In this document: positions 33,734 to 42,152 of the stretch, piece after piece
Position numbering within the stretch: position 1 is the first letter of the stretch
Layout of the letters: each line of letters starts with the position of its first letter
Origin: Lutibacter agarilyticus
Lineage (GTDB): Bacteria > Bacteroidota > Bacteroidia > Flavobacteriales > Flavobacteriaceae
Reading direction: 5' to 3'
Assembly (NCBI RefSeq): GCF_900188235.1
Contig: NZ_FZNT01000007.1
Coordinates: 1 to 64,000 of the forward strand
DNA: 64,000 bases
Made by a program: the position numbers and the translations under genes
The notes under the pieces: model-generated
The model's input: the letters and a program-made list of their open reading frames with translations, nothing else
Databases searched by the model: none
What the model was told of the DNA's origin: nothing

Positions 33734-34981
33734 ATGGAAGTTTTAAAAATAGCAACAGCAGGAAGTGTAGATGACGGAAAGAGTACTTTAATAGGACGTT
33801 TGTTGTACGATACAAAATCGTTAACAAGTGATAAATTAGAAGCAATAGAACGTAGTTCAAAACAAAAAGGATACGATTATTTAGATTTTTCTTTAGCAAC
33901 AGACGGTTTGGTAGCTGAGCGTGAGCAAGGAATTACAATTGATGTAGCTCATATTTACTTTTCAACAGCAACAAAAAGTTACATTATTGCTGATACTCCA
34001 GGACACGTAGAGTACACAAGAAATATGGTTACAGGAGCATCCACTTCACAAGTAGCTATTATTTTAATTGATGCGCGTCACGGTGTTATTGAGCAAACAT
34101 ATCGTCACTTTTTTATCAATAATTTATTGAGAATTAAAGATGTAATTGTTGCGGTTAATAAAATGGATTTAGTTGATTTTTCTGAAGAAAGATACAATGA
34201 AATTAAAGCCGATTTTCAAAAAGTAGTTGAAAAAAGTGATTACGAAGATCAACAAATTACATTTATTCCAGTAAGTGCTTTAAAAGGTGATAATGTTGTT
34301 GAAGGATCAACTAGTATGAATTGGTATGATGGAGAAACATTATTACAACATTTAGAAAAAATTGACACAAAAGATGTGTATAATAGCGGAAGAACACGTT
34401 TCCCTGTTCAATATGTAATTCGTCCAAAAACTGAAGAATACCACGATTATAGAGGGTATGCAGGTAAAGTTTATGGTGGAGATATTTCAGTAGGAGATGA
34501 AATTGTAGTGTTACCTTCAGAAACAAAATCAAAAGTAAAAGAAATTTACTTCTACGATAAAAAATACGAAACGGCAGCACGCAGATCTTCCATCACATTA
34601 ACATTAGAAAATGATGTAAATGTAAGTAGAGGAGATATGATTGTAAAAGCTAATGAATTGCCAAAAGTTGATAAGAAATTTACAGCTACCATTTCTTGGA
34701 TGGATGGGAAACAATTGGAAGCTGGTTCAAAATATATTTTACAGCATGGCGTAAATAAAGTATTAACCAAAGTGAGTGCAATTCACAATAAAATTCATCC
34801 AGATTATTCTGGAATTGAAGAAGGGGTTTCAAGTTTGCAAATGAACGATATTGCATCGGTTTCATTTCAATTAAACAAGCCAATTTTCTTTGATTCATTT
34901 AAAGAACACAGAACAAATGGGGCGTTTATTTTAATTGATCCACAAAGTAATAATACCGTTGGGGTAGGTTTTATTGACTAG
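33734..34981 (+). CDS. cysN: Sulfate adenylyltransferase subunit 1 CysN (GTPase)
   Basis: A 415-residue EF-Tu-like GTPase that drives APS synthesis together with CysD. G1 is GSVDDGKSTLIGRLLYD (about residues 10-26), the switch region EREQGITIDVAHIYF, G3 DTPGHVEYTRNM and G4 NKMDLVDF. Two beta-barrel domains follow. There is no C-terminal CysC (APS kinase) fusion; the chain ends soon after the second barrel at VGVGFID. Confidence 0.96.
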   Translation: MEVLKIATAGSVDDGKSTLIGRLLYDTKSLTSDKLEAIERSSKQKGYDYLDFSLATDGLVAEREQGITIDVAHIYFSTATKSYIIADTPGHVEYTRNMVTGASTSQVAIILIDARHGVIEQTYRHFFINNLLRIKDVIVAVNKMDLVDFSEERYNEIKADFQKVVEKSDYEDQQITFIPVSALKGDNVVEGSTSMNWYDGETLLQHLEKIDTKDVYNSGRTRFPVQYVIRPKTEEYHDYRGYAGKVYGGDISVGDEIVVLPSETKSKVKEIYFYDKKYETAARRSSITLTLENDVNVSRGDMIVKANELPKVDKKFTATISWMDGKQLEAGSKYILQHGVNKVLTKVSAIHNKIHPDYSGIEEGVSSLQMNDIASVSFQLNKPIFFDSFKEHRTNGAFILIDPQSNNTVGVGFID

Positions 34982-35079
34982 GTTAATTATCTAAAAATCA
35001 ATTACATATATTTTATTTTGGCTCATATTTAGGTGTGGGCTTGGGATACAACAATTACTAACTAAAAAAATCACATACA

Positions 35080-37173
35080 ATGCAAAGCTTTAGAAGCGAG
35101 ATCGAAAATCCGATCGTCGAAAAGGATATTATTGACTTAGAGAAAAAAATTCAACTGTTTTACAAAGGTGAAATAGATGAAGAACGTTTTAGAAGTTTAC
35201 GTTTGGCTCGTGGTGTTTATGGGCAACGTCAGTTTGGTGTTCAAATGATTCGTATTAAGTTGCCTTACGGTAAATTAACAAGCGAACAGCTGCATAGAAT
35301 AGCCAATGTTTCTGATGAATATTCTAGAGGAAGATTGCATATTACTACGCGTCAAGATATTCAAATTCACCATGTAAGTTTAGATAGAACACCTGAACTT
35401 TGGGCAGAACTAGAAAAAGACGATATTACTTTACGTGAAGCTTGTGGTAATGCAGTTAGAAATGTAACAGCAAGTGAAACAGCTGGTATTGACAAAGACG
35501 AGCCTTTTGATGTTTCTCCTTACGCACATGCAGTTTTTGAATTTTTTTTAAGAAATCCTATTTGTCAAGAATTAGGGCGTAAGTTCAAAATTTCATTTTC
35601 AGGAACTGATAAAGATACGGCATTGAGTTTTATGCACGATTTAGGTTTTATAGCTAAAATTGAAAATGGAACTATAGGATTTAAAGTGATGATTGGTGGT
35701 GGTTTGGGTTCTCAAGCTAGATTGGCGGATACCTTATTTGAATTTATTGAAGCTGATAAAATTATTCCAGTTACTGAAGCTGTATTGCGTGTATTTGATA
35801 GGTATGGAGAGCGTTCAAAAAGAGCCAAAGCCAGATTGAAATTCTTAATTAAAGATATTGGTTTTGAGGCATTTGTAAAATTAGTTGAAGAAGAGCAAAA
35901 AGCATTGTCAATAACTACATTTCCAATTGACACAACTGATTTTGATTCAGAAATAAATTTAGATCATATTAAAGAAATTCCTGTAGTAGTAATTGAGGAT
36001 GAGGCTGCATTTGAAGCTTGGAAAACAGCAAACGTAATTGCGCAAAAACAAGAAGGATTTAGTGCTATTGGAATCAAAGTACATTTAGGCGATTTTTACA
36101 CAGATAAAGCACGAATTTTAGCAGATTTAGTTAAGAATTATGCGGGGAATGAAATTCGTTTGTCATTGCGTCAAAACATATTAATTCGTCACGTAAAAAA
36201 TGAATTATTGCCATTTTTTTATGTTGAATTGCAAAAGTTAGGTTTTGTTGATGTAGGTTATGAAAGTACCTTAGATATTACCTCTTGCCCAGGAACAGAT
36301 ACGTGTAACTTAGGTATAGCAAGTAGTACCGGTGTTTCTGCAGAGTTAGAAAGAGTGTTAAAAGTAGAGTTCCCTCAATATGCAAATAACAAAGATATTA
36401 CCATAAAAATTAGTGGCTGTATGAACTCTTGTGGGCAACATACAATGGCGCATATTGGTTTTCAGGGCATGTCTATTAAATCTGGAAATTACGTTGCTCC
36501 TGCTTTGCAAGTGTTGTTAGGTGGAAGTGTGTTAGGAAATGGTGAAGGAAGAATTGCAGATAAAGTGTTAAAAATTCCAAGTAAACGAGGGCCGCAAGCT
36601 TTACGTTCTATTTTATTTGATTATCAAGAAAATGTTGCGGTAGGTGAATCGTTTATAAATTATTACGATCGTCAAGGAGAAAAGTATTTTTATGATTTAT
36701 TAAAATCATTATCAGATACCACAAATTTAGAGCAATCAGATTTTATTGATTGGGGAAGCGAACAAGCTTACGAAAAGGCGGTTGGAGTAGGTGAATGTGC
36801 TGGTGTTGTAATAGATTTAATTGCAACACTGTTATTTGAAAGTGAAGAAAAGTTAGATAATTCAGCAGCATCATTAAATTTAAACCAATATTCAGATAGT
36901 ATTTATTACGCTTATTCAAGTATTGTAAATACAGCAAAAGCATTGTTAATTTCAGAAGGGAAAAAAACAAATACGCACGCTGGAATTATTGCTGATTTTG
37001 AAGCGATTTTTAGCGATAAAATTGATTTAGGAGTGCCATTTTCTGAATTCATTTTTCAAATAAAAAATAATGAGCCAACTCAAGAATTTGCACAAAATTA
37101 TTTGATAGATGCTCAATTGTATTATAAAAAGGTAGATGCATACAGAGCACAAGTGATTACTGATGGAAAATAA
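35080..37173 (+). CDS. Siroheme-containing sulfite/nitrite reductase with C-terminal helical extension
   Basis: A 697-residue reductase. Two ferredoxin-like half domains (for example GRLHITTRQDIQIHHV) and the catalytic domain are present. The [4Fe-4S]-siroheme ligands are TSCPGTDTC (C-x5-C, about residue 402) and SGCMNSC (C-x3-C, about residue 446). About 140 extra residues at the C terminus (roughly 555-697) are helical and resemble a HEPN-like domain. The context between cysN and siroheme genes points to sulfite as substrate, producing sulfide for MetY/MetZ. Its 3' end overlaps cobA by 11 bp. Confidence 0.9.
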   Translation: MQSFRSEIENPIVEKDIIDLEKKIQLFYKGEIDEERFRSLRLARGVYGQRQFGVQMIRIKLPYGKLTSEQLHRIANVSDEYSRGRLHITTRQDIQIHHVSLDRTPELWAELEKDDITLREACGNAVRNVTASETAGIDKDEPFDVSPYAHAVFEFFLRNPICQELGRKFKISFSGTDKDTALSFMHDLGFIAKIENGTIGFKVMIGGGLGSQARLADTLFEFIEADKIIPVTEAVLRVFDRYGERSKRAKARLKFLIKDIGFEAFVKLVEEEQKALSITTFPIDTTDFDSEINLDHIKEIPVVVIEDEAAFEAWKTANVIAQKQEGFSAIGIKVHLGDFYTDKARILADLVKNYAGNEIRLSLRQNILIRHVKNELLPFFYVELQKLGFVDVGYESTLDITSCPGTDTCNLGIASSTGVSAELERVLKVEFPQYANNKDITIKISGCMNSCGQHTMAHIGFQGMSIKSGNYVAPALQVLLGGSVLGNGEGRIADKVLKIPSKRGPQALRSILFDYQENVAVGESFINYYDRQGEKYFYDLLKSLSDTTNLEQSDFIDWGSEQAYEKAVGVGECAGVVIDLIATLLFESEEKLDNSAASLNLNQYSDSIYYAYSSIVNTAKALLISEGKKTNTHAGIIADFEAIFSDKIDLGVPFSEFIFQIKNNEPTQEFAQNYLIDAQLYYKKVDAYRAQVITDGK

Positions 37174-37939
37174 AATAACACCTAAAGTAACCTTAATAGG
37201 TGCAGGTCCAGGAGATCCAGATTTAATAACTGTGAAAGGTGTAAAGGCGTTGGCAAAAGCGAAGGTGGTTTTATACGACGCCTTAATAAACCGTGAATTG
37301 TTAGCGTATGCTCCAAATGCAGAAAAGATTTTTGTAGGAAAAAGAAAAGGTTTTCACAGATATTCACAAGATGAAATAAATGAATTAATTGTAAAAAATG
37401 CTTTTGAATATGGTGAAGCTGTTCGTTTAAAAGGAGGTGATCCTTTTGTATTTGGAAGAGGTTCTGAAGAGATTGATTATATTGAATCTTTTGGGATAGA
37501 AACTGAAGTGATTTCAGGTATTTCGTCATCAATGGCGGTACCTGCAAGTCAAGGTATTTCTTTAACCAAAAGAGGTGTCTCAGAAAGTTTTTGGGTAATT
37601 ACAGGAACTACTTCAGAACGGAAATTATCTAATGATGTGTGTTTAGCGGCGCAGTCAACAGCTACAGTAGTAATTTTAATGGGAATGAGCAAGTTGAACG
37701 AGATTGTTGCTATTTTTAAAAAGTACAATAAATCTGAAGTGCCAACGGCTATTATTCAAAATGGTACTACCAAAAGTGAAAAGTTAGGTTTAGGGACTAT
37801 TGATACGATTGAAGCGGTGGTTGCTCAAAAACAATTAACATCTCCTGCAATAATTGTAATTGGTGAAGTGGTGAAAGAAAGTGCCAAACTTCGTTCGTTT
37901 TATGAAAATATTCATGCAGAAGTTTTAAATTCAAAATAA
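37163..37939 (+). CDS. cobA: Uroporphyrinogen-III C-methyltransferase (sulfate cluster copy)
   Basis: A 258-residue SAM-dependent enzyme making precorrin-2 on the way to siroheme, the cofactor of the preceding reductase. Blocks: TLIGAGPGDPDLITVKGVKA, VRLKGGDPFVFGRGSEE, SGISSSMAVPASQGISLTKR-like and VVILMGMSKL. It overlaps the reductase gene by 11 bp, so coupling is tight. A second copy lies at 62365-63141 in the nitrate cluster. Confidence 0.95.
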   Translation: MENKITPKVTLIGAGPGDPDLITVKGVKALAKAKVVLYDALINRELLAYAPNAEKIFVGKRKGFHRYSQDEINELIVKNAFEYGEAVRLKGGDPFVFGRGSEEIDYIESFGIETEVISGISSSMAVPASQGISLTKRGVSESFWVITGTTSERKLSNDVCLAAQSTATVVILMGMSKLNEIVAIFKKYNKSEVPTAIIQNGTTKSEKLGLGTIDTIEAVVAQKQLTSPAIIVIGEVVKESAKLRSFYENIHAEVLNSK

Positions 37940-37984
37940 ATTAATAATCATTACTATATTTGTTTCTTGTTGAACTAATTTATT

Positions 37985-38566
37985 ATGAGTCAAAACGAAT
38001 TATACCCAATATTTCTGAAAGTAGCGCAGTTAAATGTTTTAATTGTTGGAGGGGGAAATGTTGGACTTGAGAAATTAACATTCTTGTTAAAGTCTAGTCC
38101 AAATGCAAAGGTTACAGTTGTAGCTCCAGAATTTCATCCAGAATTGATTGAGTTAGCGCAAAAACATGCTATTGAATTAATTGAAGATGTATACAAGGTT
38201 TCCTACCTAAAAGGACGGCATATGGTAATTGCTACGACTGATGTTGTGCCTGTTAATATTGAAGTGTATAATGATTGTAAAGAGCGTTGTATTTTGGTAA
38301 ATGTAGCTGACAATCCACCTTATTGCGATTTTTATATGGGTGGAATTGTAACCAAAGGGAATATTAAAATAGCCATTTCAACCAATGGTAAATCACCAAC
38401 TTTGGCAAAGCGTTTACGTCAGTTTTTTGAAGAAGTAATTCCAGAAAATATAGATGAATTGGCTCAAAACTTAAATGCTTTCAGAAAAACAATAAAAGGC
38501 GACTTTCAAGAAAAAGTTGACACTTTAAACACACTTACTAAAGGAATCATTAACAAGAATGAATAA
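37985..38566 (+). CDS. Precorrin-2 dehydrogenase / sirohydrochlorin ferrochelatase (Met8/CysG-N type)
   Basis: A 193-residue Met8-like enzyme that oxidises precorrin-2 and likely inserts iron to form siroheme. The NAD-binding motif is LNVLIVGGGNVGLEKL. ADNPPYCDFYMGGIVTKGNIKIAISTNGKSP (cited in part) is the family core. It corresponds to the N-terminal half of E. coli CysG, without the methyltransferase half, which the adjacent cobA supplies. Confidence 0.92.
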   Translation: MSQNELYPIFLKVAQLNVLIVGGGNVGLEKLTFLLKSSPNAKVTVVAPEFHPELIELAQKHAIELIEDVYKVSYLKGRHMVIATTDVVPVNIEVYNDCKERCILVNVADNPPYCDFYMGGIVTKGNIKIAISTNGKSPTLAKRLRQFFEEVIPENIDELAQNLNAFRKTIKGDFQEKVDTLNTLTKGIINKNE

Positions 38567-38612
38567 TTTCCCTCTTATTAACTGAATTAAAAATCTTCGT
38601 ATTTTATAATTA

Positions 38613-38654
38613 CTTCAATATACATGAATTTAAATTCTGATATTGAGGTTTTTT
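38613..38654 (+). terminator. Intrinsic terminator of the cys operon
   Basis: CTTCAATAT (38613-38621) pairs with ATATTGAGG (38640-38648, one G-U), with an inner GAATT/ATTC stem, followed by six Ts. Confidence 0.75.
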
Positions 38655-38757
38655 ATGTGAATTAATTATCGTTTTTAGTGATTTGTTTAAAAATACAATA
38701 TTATGTTTAGTAAAAACTTGTTTTTGTTGAAATATTGTTAATTTTAAAAAATCTGTA

Positions 38758-38777
38758 TTTTGTGAAATTTCACAAAA
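38758..38777. promoter_or_regulatory. Perfect 20-bp palindrome upstream of the transglutaminase operon
   Basis: TTTTGTGAAA joined to TTTCACAAAA forms an uninterrupted inverted repeat 38 bp before the ATG at 38815. It contains TGTGA and TCACA separated by 4 bp (CRP sites have 6). It is probably an operator. No TAnnTTTG box is clear nearby. Confidence 0.5.
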
Positions 38778-38814
38778 AATAGCGTCTAATAAACAATGTT
38801 TTTAAATAAATCTT

Positions 38815-41800
38815 ATGGCTTTAAAAATTGTAATTTCTCATAAAACAACCTATAAATACGACAGACCAGTATCTTTATCTCCTCATATTTTTAGATTAAG
38901 ACCTGCACCGCATAGCAGAACTCCAATAGAATCCTATTCTATAAAAATTAAACCTGAAAATCAGTTTTTAAATTGGCAGCAAGATCCTTTTGGAAATTAT
39001 ATGGCACGTTTAATTTTTCCTGACAAAACAACAGAATTATCTGTTGATGTTGAAATTATTGCAGATTTAAAAACCATAAACCCCTTTGATTTTTTTGTTG
39101 AAGAATCTGCTGAAGAATATCCATTTGAATATTCAGAAACCATAAAAAAAGAATTGTCACCATATTTAGAGGTAACTGAAAGAGGAAAGCTTTTAGAAGG
39201 GTTTTTAAAAACAATTGATGTTACTCCTAGAAAAACTATTTATTTTTTAATAGATATCAATAGAAAAATTTATGAATATTTAAACTATAATATTCGCTTA
39301 GATCCTGGTGTGCAAACTTGCGAAGAATCTCTAGAGAAAAAAAGTGGTTCGTGTAGAGACTACGCTTGGTTGTTTGTACAAACATTGCGTCATTTAGGTT
39401 TTGGAGCACGTTTTGTATCAGGTTATTTAGTGCAATTAAAGTCTGATGAAAAATCATTAGATGGTCCTTCAGGTCCTGAAGAAGATTTCACCGATTTACA
39501 TGCATGGGCAGAAGTTTATTTGCCCGGTGCTGGTTGGATAGGTTTTGATGCTACTTCGGGCTTGTTAGCGGGTGAAGGTCATATACCTTTAGCTTGTACT
39601 CCAAATTTTGAAAGTGCAGCTCCTGTTGAAGGAATGACGGATGTTTGTGAAACTGAATTCTTTTTTGAAAATTCAGTAAAACGAATTTTTGAATCGCCAC
39701 GTGTTACAAAGCCATATACCGATGAGCAATGGAGTGAGATTTATAAACTAGGTTTTAAAGTTGAAAAGCAATTAGAAAAAGGAGATGTTAGATTAACAAT
39801 GGGAGGTGAGCCAACCTTTGTTTCTATTGATGATATGGAGTCTCCCGAATGGAATACAGATGCTGATGGAGCGCATAAAAGAGCATTGGCAGCAAATCTT
39901 ACAAAAAGATTCTATGATAAGTTTGCTAAGGGAGGCGTGTTGCATCAGGCACAAGGTAAATGGTATCCAGGTGAGCCTTTGCCTCGTTGGCAATTTGAAT
40001 TGTGTTGGAGAAAAGATGGTAAGCCTATTTGGCATAACGAAAAATTATTAGCGGCATTTTCAGACGCTTATGTGTTACCCGAGAATGCTGCCAATCGGTT
40101 TCTAGAAAAACTCACAAATTATTTAAAAATAACCAACGAGTTTATTATTCCTACTTATGAAGATTCTTTTTATTTTTTATGGGAACAAGGAAAATTGCCT
40201 GTTGATTTTGATCCATCAAAAGATAAAGATGGCTCATTGGTTCGAAAAAAATTAAATGAGATTTTAGAAACAGGAACATCAGACCCTGTAGGCTATGTTT
40301 TACCTTTAAATAATTCAGGCGGACAATGGTACACAAATCAATGGGAGTTTAGAAGACAGCATATATTTTTAACACCCGGAAATTCTCCAGTTGGATTAAG
40401 GTTGCCTTTAGATTCGTTAATTGAGAAGCCAGGAAGTGAGTTTCCTAAGTATGATCCAGATAATTTTTCGAAAAAGAAAAAATTACCAAGTTTTAAAAGA
40501 TTAGCTTTAATAAGGTATAAAGCTTTTTTAAATGAAGGTGTTTCAGAAAATACGCATGATTATTTTGTGAGAACAGCCATGTGTGCCGAGGTTAGAGAAG
40601 GTAAATTATATTTATTTTTACCACCATTAGATAGTGCTGAAATATTTTTAGATTTAATTGCTTCCATAGAATTAACAGCGAGAGATTTAAAAATACCTGT
40701 AATTTTAGAAGGCTATGATCCTCCTAAAGATCATAGATTAGAATCTATGAAGATTACTCCTGACCCTGGGGTAATTGAGGTGAATGTGCATCCAACAAAT
40801 AATTGGAAAGAACTTACTGAAAATACATTCACTATTTATGAGGAAGCTAAAAAGGCGCGTTTAGGTACTGAAAAATTTATGCTAGATGGTAAGCATACCG
40901 GTACAGGTGGAGGAAATCATGTAACCTTAGGAGGAACATCTCCTGCAGATAGTCCGCTGTTAAGAAAGCCAAGCTTACTGCAAAGTTTATTAACGTTTTG
41001 GCAACATCATCCAGGATTATCTTATTTGTTTTCAGGTGCATTTGTAGGGCCTACAAGTCAGGCACCAAGAATAGATGAGGCGCGTATGGAAAACCTATAC
41101 GAACTAGAAATAGCATTCAGCCAAATACCAAAAGATGGTGAAGTTCCATTTTGGTTGACTGATCGTTTATTTAGACATTTATTAACCGATTTAACAGGGA
41201 ATACACACCGTGCAGAGTTTTGTATTGATAAATTATATTCACCAGATTCTTCCTCAGGAAGATTAGGTATTTTAGAGTTGAGAGGTTTTGATATGCCTCC
41301 CCACCCACAAATGAGCTTAATGCAAATGTTGTTGGTGAGAACCTTGGTTGCTTGGTTTTGGAAAAAGCCATATCAGCATGATTTAGTGCGTTGGGGAACA
41401 GAGTTACACGATAAATTTTTAATTGAACATTATGTACGTGAGGACATTAAAGATATAGTTGCACAGTTAAATAAAGCAGGTTATAAATTTAAAGAAGATT
41501 GGTTCAATCCGTTTTTTGAGTTTAGATTTCCGTTGCATGGAATGGTTGATATTAACAATATCCATATTGAATTGCGTTCGGCAATTGAGCCTTGGAATGT
41601 GTTGGGTGAAGAAATGACAGGTGGAGGAACAGCAAGGTATGTAGATTCTTCATTAGAAAGAATTCAAGTGAAAGTATCTGATTTTAATGATGATAGATAT
41701 GTGTTAACGTGTAATGGTGTAAAAGTATTATTGAATAGTACTACGGTGAAAGGTGAATATGTTGCTGGTATCCGTTACAAAGCTTGGGATCCTTATTCAG

Positions 41801-42144
41801 CATTGCATCCAACTATTGGCGTAGATACACCATTGGTGTTTGATATTGTTGATACTTGGAATAGACGTTCTATTGGAGGTTGTACTTATTTTGTGGCACA
41901 TCCGGGAGGAAGATCTTATGATACATACCCCGTGAATAGTAATGAAGCAGAGTCAAGAAGAATTAATCGTTTTTGGGAATTTGGACATACGCAAGGTGAA
42001 ATAGATCCAATTGAAGAAACGATTCAAGATGATGATAATTCAACTAGAAGTGTTCAAGAAAAAGAAAGTTCTAAAAAGTTTAGATATAAAGAAATTCCTG
42101 TTAATTTTGAATTTCCAAATACGCTAGATTTAAGAAAAAAATAA
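38815..42144 (+). CDS. Transglutaminase-like / DUF2126 protein
   Basis: A 1109-residue cytoplasmic-type protein. The N-terminal ~280 residues form a bacterial transglutaminase-like module (beta-sandwich, then a papain-like core with catalytic Cys in KSGSCRDYAWLFVQTLRHLG, His in DLHAWAEVYLPG and Asp in GWIGFDATSG). The remaining ~800 residues are DUF2126 (MGGEPTFVSID, GGGNHVTLGGTSPADSPLLR, ELRGFDMPPHPQMSL). This family accompanies circularly permuted ATP-grasp and alpha-E genes in a predicted peptide-modification system. The actual substrate is unknown. It is the first gene of an operon. Confidence 0.88.
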   Translation: MALKIVISHKTTYKYDRPVSLSPHIFRLRPAPHSRTPIESYSIKIKPENQFLNWQQDPFGNYMARLIFPDKTTELSVDVEIIADLKTINPFDFFVEESAEEYPFEYSETIKKELSPYLEVTERGKLLEGFLKTIDVTPRKTIYFLIDINRKIYEYLNYNIRLDPGVQTCEESLEKKSGSCRDYAWLFVQTLRHLGFGARFVSGYLVQLKSDEKSLDGPSGPEEDFTDLHAWAEVYLPGAGWIGFDATSGLLAGEGHIPLACTPNFESAAPVEGMTDVCETEFFFENSVKRIFESPRVTKPYTDEQWSEIYKLGFKVEKQLEKGDVRLTMGGEPTFVSIDDMESPEWNTDADGAHKRALAANLTKRFYDKFAKGGVLHQAQGKWYPGEPLPRWQFELCWRKDGKPIWHNEKLLAAFSDAYVLPENAANRFLEKLTNYLKITNEFIIPTYEDSFYFLWEQGKLPVDFDPSKDKDGSLVRKKLNEILETGTSDPVGYVLPLNNSGGQWYTNQWEFRRQHIFLTPGNSPVGLRLPLDSLIEKPGSEFPKYDPDNFSKKKKLPSFKRLALIRYKAFLNEGVSENTHDYFVRTAMCAEVREGKLYLFLPPLDSAEIFLDLIASIELTARDLKIPVILEGYDPPKDHRLESMKITPDPGVIEVNVHPTNNWKELTENTFTIYEEAKKARLGTEKFMLDGKHTGTGGGNHVTLGGTSPADSPLLRKPSLLQSLLTFWQHHPGLSYLFSGAFVGPTSQAPRIDEARMENLYELEIAFSQIPKDGEVPFWLTDRLFRHLLTDLTGNTHRAEFCIDKLYSPDSSSGRLGILELRGFDMPPHPQMSLMQMLLVRTLVAWFWKKPYQHDLVRWGTELHDKFLIEHYVREDIKDIVAQLNKAGYKFKEDWFNPFFEFRFPLHGMVDINNIHIELRSAIEPWNVLGEEMTGGGTARYVDSSLERIQVKVSDFNDDRYVLTCNGVKVLLNSTTVKGEYVAGIRYKAWDPYSALHPTIGVDTPLVFDIVDTWNRRSIGGCTYFVAHPGGRSYDTYPVNSNEAESRRINRFWEFGHTQGEIDPIEETIQDDDNSTRSVQEKESSKKFRYKEIPVNFEFPNTLDLRKK

Positions 42145-42152
42145 GAACTCGA

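Noticed and set aside
37182-37547. 121-codon minus-strand frame inside cobA
   Set aside because: It lies wholly within a strong plus-strand gene, has Leu/Gln/His-rich antisense composition and matches no family.
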